A program made the translations under genes and the position numbers. Positions 12,061 through 23,500 of a DNA stretch of 64,000 bases are shown one piece after another. Numbering within the stretch: position 1 is the stretch's first letter; the number at the start of each line of letters is the position of its first letter. This DNA comes from Centropus unirufus (lineage: Eukaryota; Chordata; Aves; Cuculiformes; Centropidae). Location of the stretch: contig VYZI01000129.1 of the NCBI GenBank assembly GCA_013397695.1, positions 1,091,730 through 1,155,729 on the forward strand. The letters are read 5' to 3'. Under the pieces are notes generated by a model. That model did not search any database, was not told the DNA's origin, and was given only the letters and a program-made list of their open reading frames with translations.

Positions 12061-15000
12061 CAAAGTTATTTTCATTTGATTATCAGGGCAGTCTGGTAAA
12101 AGTCATGCTTATAGCAATTTCAGAAACAAGTAGTCTTAAAATTTCAAGACAGCACAAAACTGAAGTTTTTATTTAATTCCCTTAAAATTTGATGAACTGA
12201 TTTTATATTATAGAAATTACAGAGCAGTTATTAATTTGAAAAATGACTGGAGGACTGTAGATATGTATTTTTCCTCCTTTTACTATTTGTCGCAAAAACT
12301 TTTAACTGAATTCCATATTTTTTTCATTCAATTGAAAGAATTTCCTCTTGGATGAAAAAGGTGGGCTTTTCTTTTCCTTTGGACTAACGTCCTGCAGAGG
12401 TTAATAGATATGTCATTCTTTAAATCATGTGTAATGCTTAGAGAAAAATTCAATTTTCTTCTGAATGCCTTTGTAAGAAAGTACCTTTTGTTATTTTTAA
12501 GAACAAAGTTTTGAAAAGTTTTGAAAACGTATTCTGCAAATGTTTGGAGCTGTAACAGTGAGAATTTTCCCAAACTCACCACCTGCAAATTCTTCTCCCC
12601 ACCAAAGCAGATGCCAACATGCAAATATAAGATTCTTATGGCATTATTGTTGTCCAGACCCCTCCTTTGATTTATTTAGAGACACTTGCTAGATGCTAGT
12701 CAAGATTTTAATGTGTTTTGAAAGGATTGCTAATGTTATATCCCTGGAGTGGATCTGTACTTAGTTTCAAAAAACTTTATAAGCTTAAAATTCCTGCCAA
12801 AGTGTTTATTCTTCAGTAATTTACCCATATATACTTGTAATGTCAGGTGTATTTCTAATGCCTCAAAAGTCACAGTCCACTGTGCAGAGCTCAACAGAAT
12901 ATTGGTATTATGTGCAAATATTGTGGAAAGCCCCAGGATGTAACCTTGGTCTATACAGCGACCTCTCAAGAAGCAGGAAGGCAGTTCTGGGTTCAGACAC
13001 TATTCCAGTGCTCTGGCACAAGATAACAAAACAAGCAGGTCTGGAAGCAGAGGGAGAGAATCTGAACTGGGACAGAAAACAATCCAGCAAAAGATAGCCA
13101 ACCTGATGCATAATGACAAAGGTGGAAAAAAAGAAATGCCACCTGTCAAAACACATGCATGGGCAATGGCTTTCCTGGCAGAGAGCAGCAGCAGGAGGAA
13201 ATGAGCTTGCAGGAGGTGCAGAGTATTATTTTATTAATATTTAGCAGGCAGTTGGAGAAATTTCTGTGTTTTTTTTGTTTTTGTTTGGTTTTTTTTTAAT
13301 AGGTGATTCTAGCTAGCTCCTTTCACTACAGGTCTGGATCTTTTCATACATTATACGGGTTGGGGATTTTTAAGGCTGCAGATTTTTAAGGACAGTGTAC
13401 ATCATCTAATGTAAGATGCTGCATAGCCTACACCGCAGAATTCAGTGATTCTTGTTACACTGGGGAAAGTTGTATTATAGCAAATTTTTAGGAATGACAA
13501 TGCTGATTTAAAATTTTCAAGTGATGATTAGGAATATGATAAAACCTTTTAAAACATTTTTTACAGTTAGCTAATATTTCTTTCAAAAAGTAAGCACCTT
13601 CTGTTTAGTCTATGTATATCTTTATTTGGGATCCAGCTTCTGTTTTTTTAAAAATCTTTTCTTTCTTTTTTGGCTGAGAAGTCATTATAGAAGAAAAGAA
13701 TCTTATCTGTTAGGTACTCATTAGTCAGATAAAAGTAGCATTTCAGATTCTCTTGTATGCATTCAATAAGGAAGACTTTCACATATCTCACATGGTTGAA
13801 GTAATTTTTATTTTGTCAAGAAAGTTTTTAATGTAATTATTTGTACTTGCAAGAAGAAACTGATGATGGTACTGTGCCCAGTATAATGGGTTGACATTTC
13901 AACCTTTCGCTAAAATCCAGGCCAGTGAATATAGGCCAATGTTTATCACTTCAAAATTTAGGCAGATAGCTAAGGATGAAGGAGATAAAGGATAAAGGAG
14001 AGAGGAAAGGCAGTTCCAGAGGACTGTTCAGACTCCTTAAGATATGGTTTGGTGTTTGCAATATCTCTCTTCCCTGACTATACTCTGGACATAAATGATA
14101 AATTTCAAACACTTGAATTCTGATTTTACTGCCAGTCATCTTATACCTTTCACATATACCATTAGTAAAAATGAGGAATAAAACATGACTAAGAATGGAT
14201 ATAGACTTCAGGTCTCAGAAACATCTCATTTACATGTTGGTTATCAAGTACAGAAAATTCGGGTCATGCTACCATAAAAGTCTTTGCTACTACATCTGTC
14301 CTGGTCTCTTTTTGTCATCTTTCTGTCAGAGTACATTCAACTGAATAAAATCTTTCTTCATCTTAAATTTCCGATGCCATTATACATTCCCTCTAGGTCT
14401 TCAGAACTTTCAGGTCTCCTAGTAGCTTTAAAAAGTCCCTTTTACCTCTCATGGTCATTACTTCATCCAACACATTCAAAACATTTTTAAACTTTGACAC
14501 TTGCTTTTTGGCACATTTTGCTGTTATGGATGAAATGACTAAAATGTAAACAAAAAAATCCTTGCAAATTGTGACATCATCCAACACCTTGGTTATTTTC
14601 CTTTTCTTGCTCTGATTTTTAGTGTCTTGTCAGTAGCTGCGTTTAGCTATCGATTCCAGTAATCTGGATTGTTAAGATGCTTTCAGCAGCTTGATCTAAT
14701 GAAATTCAAAGTGAAAGACTATTGTTAGCTATCTGGTGACATTTCAGTGTCAGGGACACAAAGATCTGCTAGGAAGTGTGCCTCAGACAAGATGTCTTAG
14801 AGTGTTTTTTCCTTTGTTCCTTTGGATTCCAAGCTCTACCTGCTGCTGTAGGTTGTTAACCTTCTGGGGAGGAACTGACTGTACTCAATGAAAAAAACTA
14901 AACAAAACTAAGACAGAAACTCCAGGAGCTATAAGATATCTTAAAAAAAATAACGGAAGATATTAATTTTAATGCACTATCAGCAAAATAATAGTAGAAG

Positions 15001-17080
15001 ATATTAATTTTTATGCAATGTGAGAAAAAAATGCTGGAGGATATTTTTTCAGGTCTATCCTTTGGCGCAGAACAGGGGTATCCACCTAAGCACAAAATGG
15101 GGGATCTGGGGATTTGAAATTCAAAGCATCTAGTTCTCCTCATGCACAGCACAGAAAACATTCTGTTCTTCAAGGAGGAATCTGACAGTGGACAGAAAAA
15201 GATGGAGACTGGTAAGTGCCTGCATGTGCTGGCAAGTATTAATTGCATCTGTGTATACTGAGTTTTGATACAACAGGACACACTTGTGAAGAAAAAGGAA
15301 GAAAAAAATTAAATTTTTTTTTTGTATTAATGAGTTCTATCTTATTCAGTCCTACCAGTTCTGACATATCACAGTCACTTATCTTGTATAATCTGACATG
15401 CTGACATAATGAGAGCAGATGTGTCACTGTAATGATAGGCCTATTCTGAAAAATGAAAGAAGACGTGGCTCATAATATCAGAGTTAAGATTACTGTAGCT
15501 TTCAGTAACATGCTCTTTCCAATTAAGATCATAGTCAAGCTGTGCTAAACATATATGAAAGTGAATATGGCCATATAATCACATGCTTTTATAATTACAA
15601 CTTCATTATATAATCTTGTAGAGAAATTTTACATCATTCAGTAGTAAAGCAGCTGAGTAGTAAGGAATGTAGGGAAGTACACAGAAATTGCTGTATTTAG
15701 TGGTCAATAATAGATCTGCTATAGATTCTTAAAGCCATCTTATGGTGTTCTATACTGAGAATTCAACACAATATTAAATTTCAAAAAGATGATTAATATG
15801 ACTGCTGGCATGTCATTTCATTTTGAATCTATTAACGATTCGTTCCCAAAGACTCCAAGGTTATGTGCACGCTTAGGTTTATTCACCCACAGAACAGGAT
15901 TGGCATTCCCCATGGAGAGCATACACATACTTAGAGTAAATGTATGGCCACTTTTGGAGCATATCTGTCAATGTTCCTTTGTGTTATACGGTTACCAACA
16001 AGGTAGAAGTACAGCAAATTGTGGCAATTACAGCTATGACAGTTGAAATGAATACAAATTTTTAAAAGAATTTAATTCGCCCCTTTTACCAAAAGCTTTT
16101 AAAATCTTTTATTGTAGGCCCATGACCTTGCAGAATATGATTGACTCTTTAAGAAATAAAAGGTGCACATTTTCCCTGTCAAACTGCTGAGCCTTTTCAA
16201 CTCCAATTACCATCAGGTGAAGGCAAGGACTTTTAGCCCCTTGTATGCAATGGGTTCTACATGAAGATCTTTGTATTCTAAGCTGCGCAGTGCAGACCCT
16301 GGAAAAGCTCCGTACTGGGTGACAGCACATCACTGGAATAAATATTCTGACTGTTTGTCTTTGCTGTAGTCAGTTTGTCAGGAATAATGTTACAAATAGC
16401 TAAACTCATCTTTACTCCAAATGGTGATGAGTGCTCTGTGCATGTTTGCTTTTTTAAAAAAGGAAAACAAACAAAAAACTTGACTGGGCAGTGAAATTCA
16501 GCTGCTTATCTTCTAGTAACTAGAGAATATTGATGAATTTTGTTTACTAGACACTAAACTTTTCCCTCTGAGACCAAAATTGTAAAGAAGAAGCCAAGTT
16601 TTATATAAAACTTTAAACATAAGAACCCATGAATTTTAAAATGCAAGCTCATATTCCACTGGGGAGAGTAAAAACATTTCCAGGAGAAATCCCTTCCATA
16701 ACAATAAAGAAAGATAATTCTGTGAAAATGAAGTAAAATCCGTGTAGCAGATACAGTGGTGTTTTCAGTTTAGAAATTCTAGTCTGGAAACCACTGCAAT
16801 AAAGAGGGAAGGGAGCAACACTTTCCACTGACCTGCATTGCTCCCTGTAAAATTCATGCTAAAGAACTGTGGGAAAACACACCTTCGTCAGAATGATCCA
16901 GTTGCAGATTTATCCTGTCAGGGATTTCTTCAAACAGCCTTTCTTTTTCTCAGTATTTTTTTTTTTACCGAGTCTTAATTTTTATGCATTTTTTTTTGTT
17001 TTAAGCATCACTGTACCTGTTAAAATATTACAGAGAAATAAGAAAACAATAAGACATACATTGGAATGATGTATTTGATT
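12061..17080. other. Unique AT-rich sequence with minor tandem duplication
   Basis: No transposon is recognised over about 5 kb. A 21-bp block 'gaagatattaatttt-atgca' is repeated at 14956-14976 and 14997-15017. The longest open frames (minus 14898-15281, 127 codons; plus 15789-16046, 85 codons) lack recognisable domains; they are rich in residues expected from translated AT-rich DNA. T-rich runs are at 13267-13300 and 16952-17000. Confidence 0.6.
14956..15017. repeat. Two-copy direct repeat, 41-bp period
   Basis: 'gaagatattaatttt' followed by a/t and 'atgca' occurs at 14956-14976 and again at 14997-15017; the intervening sequence is not duplicated as clearly. A third, weaker echo ('gaggatatttttt') begins at about 15037. 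Confidence 0.7.
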
Positions 17081-17165
17081 TTATGTTTTAGTAGTAGAGA
17101 GGTACAGTTGAACTCGATGATCTCAAATTTCTTTTCCAACCAAATGATTCTATGGTTCTATGATT
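17081..17165 (+). mobile_element. CR1 LINE, extreme 3' end
   Basis: Only the last ~85 bp of a CR1 3' UTR are present: 'ggtacagttgaactcgatga' (17101-17120), 'cttttccaacc' and the terminal 'gattctatggttctatgatt' at 17146-17165. It is very similar to the 3' half of the 4045-4219 copy. The minus-strand open frame spanning this site (17088-17426) is therefore partly repeat-derived. Confidence 0.93.
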
Positions 17166-17950
17166 ACCTGCATGATCATTTAAAATATAAATTAATGTTA
17201 TTAAAAAATAGGGTGCAACAATGTAATTTCCCAGCTTCATTTTGCCTGTTTCCTCTTCTTTTATGTAAACACTAGCAGCAATGTATGTATAATACATTAC
17301 TAGGAAGAAAAAATAAAATGTATTTGGAAAAAGATCCACATTATTTTTTTTTTCTTTGATAGAAGAACTCAATTTCACAGATTTCCAACAACTGTGAAAG
17401 TACTTGATCAGTACAAAACCAGGCAAAGTTAATTAATGATTTCAATTTCAAAGCACCTTTGATTAACTGAAACTGGTACATAGGGAGGAAAACTACATTT
17501 CATTAATGGCTCTTTTATTGTTTCTATTATAAAATGTCTTTAATTGACAGCACATATTTTCCAAACAGTCTGTATTATTAGATTAGAACTCTTGATGTTG
17601 TTCACATCTGGGTACATGAGCTAAAATAATTAAATTTAATAATAAGGGAAAAACCACAGTAATCCATCATACTACTATTGTAGCATGTGCAATGAAATCT
17701 GAGCGGGTGCCAAATTAAAAAATGAATCCGTACAAATATGCCAATTACTGTAACCATAAAAAAAAAATCAGCTCCTATTCAAATGTATTAGAACCATAAC
17801 CCTCTCTCTCAATCTCACTGTGGTCTTGTGTTTTTACTTTTGAAATTGCATCTAAACTCATATTGAAAGTGACTCGCATTGCATGTTAGCTTTAGAAATC
17901 ACATAAAACGCCATAGCCCAGCCTGAAACCAATCTTCAGGACTTTTCAAT
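17166..17950. other. Unique AT-rich sequence, nothing recognised
   Basis: No repeat or gene was recognised. A T-run and A-runs (about 17341-17357 and 17759-17767) are the only low-complexity features. Confidence 0.65.
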
Positions 17951-18108
17951 TTAAAGTTCTTCCATTTTTTGTTCTATTGCCTCAGCTTCATCACAGCATT
18001 CAGTATGGCCTGAACTATTTTTTCAAACTCATCATTCGTATGCTGGCAGCTTTCTAAGGTAAGCCCAGTGCGATTCTCTTTCTTTAGACACTGCTTTTTG
18101 TATTCTTC
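17951..18108 (-). pseudogene. Possible decayed coding remnant (frameshifted)
   Basis: On the minus strand a frame is open for 44 codons from 18108 to 17977. Its translation is charged and mixed in composition, unlike the Lys/Ile/Phe/Leu-rich translations of the surroundings; it includes EEYKKQCLKKENRTG and, further on, NDEFEKIVQAILNA. Near 17990 a shift to the next frame continues as CDEAEAIEQKMEEL and ends in TAA at 17951-17953. The upstream side is bounded by an in-frame stop at 18109-18111, with possible continuation to about 18150. The helical, Glu/Lys-rich second part suggests a C-terminal coiled-coil segment. I do not recognise the protein. It could be a processed pseudogene fragment, an old transposon ORF or chance; the two adjacent protein-like frames are the only support. 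Confidence 0.35.
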
Positions 18109-18160
18109 TCATCTTTCTCTACCAGATGTTCTCATTTGTCAGGCACTAGCAACCTGTTTG

Positions 18161-18419
18161 AAGAGTAAATAGGGAGCTCTGAACATTCAGAATTTTTGTG
18201 TGTTTCCTGCGAAGGATATTGTTCAACAAACAAACATCTTTTTTTTTGTGTGTTTAAAATAGATTGCTATTGTAACAACCAAGAAAAGCATTGTATAACT
18301 CTTGTTTCAGCAGAGCAGGCTCATGCATCAATGTCATGTTTGCTTCACCTTTTTCTGTATGGAAGAAGATAGCACGCCCTGGTATACATGCTTTCATTAA
18401 AGACTCAATATGCCCGGTT
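18161..18419. other. Unique sequence, nothing recognised
   Basis: A short gap between the possible coding remnant and the long CR1. It contains a T-run at about 18239-18248 and no other recognisable feature. Confidence 0.6.
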
Positions 18420-19303
18420 CATGAGATCATTGATAATTCATGTGAAGGGACCTCTGGAAGTGTCCAGTCCAACCTCCACCTCAAAGCAGGGCAAGCTATG
18501 GGGTCAAGCTAATTTGCTCAGGACATTTTTCAACTGGGTCTTGAAAACCTCTGAGACTGCAGCCTCCATAACCTCTCTGGGCAGCCTGGTCCACTGTTGT
18601 GCTTCTTTCATGGGGAAGGAGATTTTCTTTGTCACCACCCTAAATCTCTCTGGTTTAGAGCTATGTCTGCTGTCTCTCTCATCTTCCCGCCATGCACTGC
18701 TGAGAACAATCTAAGTCCATCTTCTTTATTATCTTGTAGTACTGGCAGACTGCTGTTAGGTCCTCCTGAAACCACGTTTTCTCCAGGCTGAACAAGCCTG
18801 AGCTTTTCTTCACAAGGCAAGTACTCCAGACACCGAGCACCTGGTGGCTTCTGCTGAACTTGCTTCAGTTTATCAGTATCTTTCCCATGACCTAAAAATG
18901 GGAATAATCTCCTTCCTCAATTGGTTAGTGAGGCTCTTGTTAGTAGTGCCTTGGATACTGTTGGTTGTCTCTGCTGCCAGGGCATGTTGCCAGCTCATGC
19001 TCAGCCAGCTTCCCTACCAGAACTCCCAGGGATTTTCATATAGAGCTGCTCCCCAACTGGTAAGGATTGTTCCAAGTTCTTCCTTCCCAGGTGTAGGGTT
19101 TTGCATTTTTACCTATTGAATATAATGAGTTTCACCGGAACCTATAGCTCCAACCTGTTTATATCCATCTGAAGGATTTTAATTGCCTCTTCCAGGTCAC
19201 TGATGAAGATGTTAAACAAGACAAGTTCCAGAGCAGACTACTGAGGTACTGCACTTGCTACTGCCCTCCAGATAGAACACAATCCATTAACCAAAGCCAA
19301 AAC
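18420..19303 (-). mobile_element. CR1 LINE, 3' part (ORF2 C-terminal half), split by LTR
   Basis: A long minus-oriented CR1 segment. The plus strand shows, in CR1 order, the 3' UTR block 'tccagtccaacctccacctc' (18463-18482), 'ctctgggcagcctggtccac' (18575-18594), 'tctccaggctgaacaagcct' (18780-18799), 'ggatactgttggttgtctct' (18953-18972), 'ctcatgctcagccagcttcc' (18994-19013), and 'tgatgaagatgttaaacaag' (19201-19220). These correspond to the distal reverse-transcriptase ORF. Many stops and indels make it inactive. The match breaks at about 19303, exactly where the LTR starts, and CR1-like sequence resumes after 20261. Confidence 0.9.
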
Positions 19304-19492
19304 TGTCACGCGCCAAGGGGGACAATGTGATTCAAGTCATGAGTGGGTGAATTTGAAAATACGTATTAGAGACATTTATCAATCTATTAGACTCTCTTTA
19401 CCTAACAATATTACTTAGCATGCTTGCCAGAGTCCTTCAAACTGACAGCGGAGTAAAGGTAGCGTCCAGCCTGTCAAAACTGAAGCAATTAC

Positions 19493-19610
19493 GCAAGGGC
19501 GATTGATAATCATCTAGTTTTCTACATACAAGGGTAACTGATAATTACCCAGTGTGCTACATTTGCAATAGCTAACTTAACAGTCATGCAAGGATGATTG
19601 ATAATCACCC
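19493..19610. repeat. Three ~23-bp TGATAA-containing repeats in LTR
   Basis: Copies at about 19493-19515 ('gcaagggcgattgataatca'), 19528-19550 ('acaagggtaactgataatta') and 19588-19610 ('gcaaggatgattgataatca') share the form R-CAAGG-...-TGATAAT-Y-A, each followed by a C-rich triplet or its relic. Spacing is 35 and 60 bp. Each contains a GATA-type core (TGATAA), so they may be enhancer units of the LTR; that role is inference. Confidence 0.7.
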
Positions 19611-19943
19611 AACCTGTCATGTTCTGTCAACCACGTAGCAAGGCAATAAACTTAGCCTGTCTGGTTGAGTTAGAGACTCCCCTTTTGTTCCCCCTGAACA
19701 GTTACAACAAATTGCAGAGACTTGTACAAACAAGTCAATTTTATTAAGAATAACATCTCATGACTTAATAAGATTCTGTAATAGCTGTGGAGAAGGTAAC
19801 ATTTGTAAAAATACATTAAACACTCCCGTTATGATACCACATCCAAACACATGCAAGCGCGTGACGAGCAATAATAAACATGGAGCAATAAAAGTTAGAC
19901 ACAGGTAGAGAAAGCACATAGAGTACAGAAAGAGATACTAACA

Positions 19944-19973
19944 ATTAGCTTGATGTTAATTAGCTCGATGTTA
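19944..19973. repeat. 15-bp tandem duplication
   Basis: 'attagcttgatgtta' at 19944-19958 is followed immediately by 'attagctcgatgtta' at 19959-19973, one mismatch (t/c creating a CpG in the second copy). It lies inside the LTR. Confidence 0.9.
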
Positions 19974-20261
19974 AGATGCATATGTAGTGCATGTACATAA
20001 AGTGCTTACCCCAATTGAATCTGGGGAGTGGGGGAGGAAGGGAGATTCCAGCCTGCCAGAGGATCCCAAAAGCCTTGTTCTCAGCCCTTGTTCAGGAGGG
20101 GAGGGAAGGGGAAAAGGCAGGGTTAGAGAGGTGGAAGCACTCAGTTCCATTTCCCCCACATTCAGATACATTCCCACACTTAGCTTTTATTCCTATATTC
20201 AGCTTCATTTCCCACAATAACCAATAACATAACCAATCTTGTCCCCCCAGCTAGACTGTCA

Positions 20262-20488
20262 TGGTTCATTTCAGATAAAAGAAATTTGTAGAAGATAGCA
20301 GCAAAATCTTTTCAGGATTTGAAGCAAATAACACCTATTTCTCTATCTTCTCTCTAAAATCCAGCCATTTTTATCAAAGAGGGAATCCAGCTCGATTAGC
20401 TATGATTTATCTTTGATAAATCAATGATCTGATTATCCTTCATATGTGCAGAAATATGTGCCAAGAGGACACTTCATTATTTTCCTAG
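20262..20488 (-). mobile_element. CR1-like LINE segment, continuation beyond the LTR
   Basis: After the LTR the plus strand reads 'tcaaagagggaatccagctc' (20376-20395), 'atgatttatctttgataaat' (20402-20421), and 'atatgtgccaagaggacact' (20454-20473). These follow the order of the CR1 ORF2 reverse-transcriptase region lying upstream (in element sense) of the 18420-19303 segment. Same orientation and consistent order support one CR1 interrupted by the LTR. Divergence is high and the exact left boundary is uncertain, because the first ~100 bp match poorly from memory. Confidence 0.65.
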
Positions 20489-20508
20489 GGGTAGTACTAG
20501 GGGTAGTA
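20485..20508. repeat. 12-bp tandem duplication
   Basis: 'ctaggggtagta' occurs twice without interruption at 20485-20496 and 20497-20508. Probably replication slippage at the edge of the CR1 fragment. Confidence 0.9.
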
Positions 20509-23500
20509 GATAGTTTCCCAAACAAAATTCCCTTTGTTGCAGAGCTGTAAGGACACCATGAAGTTCAGTGTCAACATTTCCTCTTGAAGCTGTTTCATAA
20601 AACCAGATTATTTAACTCCATTCATGTATGCATTGTTAGTCTGTATTTATTAGACACTTATTTCTTCCAGTGAACACTCCTCCCATATCCACTGCTCAGG
20701 AAGAATTGTATTCAAGCATGCCAGTCTGAAGAAGCCAAAGAGAAAAATATTTAATTTTCTTATGGTAATCTTATCATAGTGAAGATTTCAGTACTTTTAT
20801 GTTGTTTTTCTTTGGGATATATAAAAAAAATATTCCCAGGTATCATAAGACTGTCTTATTCTGTCTTGTTCTTATTTTCTGGAGATCACAGACAACCTAA
20901 TTCATATCTACAAGTAAACCAACCTGAAATAGAACTGTCACTTTTCCCTTCGCTACATGCAAACTATACTGCAGTGATGTATCAGCCATGTGCATATGAG
21001 CAAGTTTCATGAATGTTCACATTATGGACATCAGTTATAAATATCCCTTCTTTTTTGGTATAGTTATGGACAAGTGATGTTTTTCCTAAACTTTATATTT
21101 TGTTTTATTTAAAAAAAATCCGGTGATCTAAAAGCCATGGCGAGGCAAAGCAACTATTTGCAGTTCCTCTACAGCAAATGGGGTAACACTGACAATTTCT
21201 GAGGATGAATAACATTCCTCACTAATCACTTGTAGGTTTTTCATCCCACTTAGTTTTTCAGACTGGCAACAGGGGAAACAAAACCACTCAGCTTAGCTGG
21301 GATGCCCCGATTTTTAGATGGCCTGTGTGAGGGAGGATTCATGTCAAAATTGGCTTTACAAGGTTGTATCAGACTTCTAGGATGGCAGTGGAGTGGCGAG
21401 GATGAGGAAGAATAGATTTCTCAACCATGTACTGTAGGTGGCACCATTTTTACACAAAGCCCCTGTTTCTTGGTAAACATCTTTGTAAGCAGAAACAACG
21501 ATGCTCTCCAGGCTGTTAGACTTGGCACAGAAAGCCAGCTTAAGGTCAAATAAATTTTGGATGCACAGGTCATGAGAGTATGAGAGCCAGACAATGAAGC
21601 AGCGATCAACATACTGAAGACTAGATCTGGGTCAAATCCAATTATCTGCAGTGGGTAAGAGGGCTGCAAGCTCTTGGAAGCTTGGAGAACCTTTAGTGCC
21701 TTGGATTTGCAGGATAAGCAGAAATGTTTGCTGCCTGATTTAAAAGGAATGGACAGATAAGGAATAGATCCCTGTAGTATCTTGAGACAGACAACTTGCT
21801 GCAGAGCAGGAGCAGTATAGAATAGACACACGCTGTCTAATAAAATTGAAGAGCAATAAATTTTATAGATGTGAGATAAAAATCAACAACACCAACAAAA
21901 TTTGTAGCTACAGGACAAAGTAAATCCTGATTATTTGATGGAAAGTGAGTCACAGTGTGTGTGTTTTGCTGTAAAAGATGGTACTGCTTGGTGAACAACT
22001 TGTTTTCAAAGTAGAATAAACTGATATTACTGATACTTATCTTTTTCTGCTACTACTGGTAAACTTTGCCAGTATGAAGTCTGACTTTGTTTAAATACTA
22101 TTTGTTGACAAAAAAATCATGTTCCATAGTGAGAGAACCCCTTGCAGAATCAACCCTAATAAAGAGAAGAAAGAAAATGGTATCTTACTGGTACTAAATA
22201 TGATCTATGACATCTGAATTTTATTTGCTGTGGTAAAAAAATTGTTACATTGAAAAAAATGTTCCTGCCATTTCAGTACAACTGATTCTCATCTAAAAGG
22301 AATTAAAAAGTCTTTTTTCGGGGCATGATATAATTTTAACTCTTACTTCATTTATATCGCAGAAACTTCATGGAGTTCTTGTTGTAAATTAGGTCAGTTA
22401 GGTGCTAAGGAAATAAAATTTACAATTTAAGTGGGAGGCCTACTGTTTTCCAGATTAGTAAAAGACTGCAGATACATGCCATTTTTTTTTTGTGGCAAGG
22501 TATCTAACTGTACTGAAGACCAAAATAATGATATTCTTCACTGTCTCGGGTACACTCTGTTTACGGTCTTTCCAAGTGAGTGTATTTTCTGTTCTTATAA
22601 AGAGGAAACTCCGGGGATGTAAATTTTTGATGGTGACACCAGAAATCTCAAAGGACATGATTTACAGAAGATTGAGTATCCCATGCTATGGACTATAGCT
22701 AAGGAAGGCCAGCTAAAAGTTTCCTTATGTATGGCGATTTTATTGCTGGAGTGATAGGCAAGACTTCAGAAAGAATAAGCCAAACTATATTGACCTAAGC
22801 CAGCTGCAGATTCCAAAGAAGAACTTTATGTCAAATAAATACATCTTACTCTATCCCCTTGATTTATCAGAAGTGTTCTAAAAGTACTTTAGTGAATCTC
22901 TGGTCTATGAGAAACTACTGGCAGCCCTTTTGAAATGACCCTTCAAGGACTGCAGGTACAGCTTCCCTGATATGTTTTATTCTTCTAAGAACTGTTGGGA
23001 ACCAGGGACCTAAATGCAGGTTACAGTCCTAAATAGCTTTGTAGATCTGAGCCACATGTACTTAAATTCACCAAAGAATGTCAGCAAAGCTTTGCAATAC
23101 TAAGAAGGATTGCACTACTGCAGCTGTACTAACAGTTGCTCTGCTATTGTGTTTTAATACAAAAGTGGTGCAAGCCTTTGTAGTGACTTCAGATTATGAA
23201 AATAGTAACAATTACATACAGTAGTTTGCATGTTATTACTTTTGACAGCTCTCAGGGATAGTAGTCCTACACTAGACTCTTGGTAGTTCAGTCTCCCCTG
23301 AATCTTCATGAATTTTCACAAACCCTAAAAGGTTGACAACTTCCTGAAAACACTGTATCTTAGACAATCTATAAACAGAAAGGAAAAAAAACAAAATGAA
23401 AATACTGCAAAGACATAGAAATAAGGATATATAGAAAACTTCAGTGACACAGGCTTAGTCTCATAATGAAATGTAGTTTGACATATTTAAGATTGATCTG

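Larger units (their letters stand above)
19304..20261 (-). mobile_element. Solo LTR inserted in CR1
   Basis: A ~958-bp block that interrupts a CR1 element. It begins 'tgtcacgcgccaaggggga' and ends '...ctagactgtca', so both strands read TG...CA, as retroviral LTRs do. A 'caattttattaagaa' segment near 19736-19750 gives a polyadenylation-like AATAAA on the minus strand, suggesting minus orientation. Other features are a GC-richer, purine-rich tract at 20030-20130, three internal repeats near 19493-19610, and a 15-bp tandem duplication at 19944-19973. No primer-binding site, gag, pol or env flanks it, so it is a solo LTR. A clean target-site duplication is not visible; the heptamer 'actgtca' occurs at both junctions (19302-19308 and 20255-20261) and blurs the exact ends. 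Confidence 0.75.

Noticed and set aside
14898..15281. 127-codon minus frame as a membrane protein
   Set aside because: Its Phe/Ile/Ser/Cys-rich composition is that expected of translated A/T-rich DNA, and part of it covers a local direct repeat.
18388..19119. Several 60-110-codon plus-strand frames as genes
   Set aside because: They are antisense readings of the minus-oriented CR1.
19304..20261. Complete endogenous retrovirus with gag/pol/env
   Set aside because: CR1 sequence flanks the LTR directly on both sides, leaving no room for internal retroviral genes.
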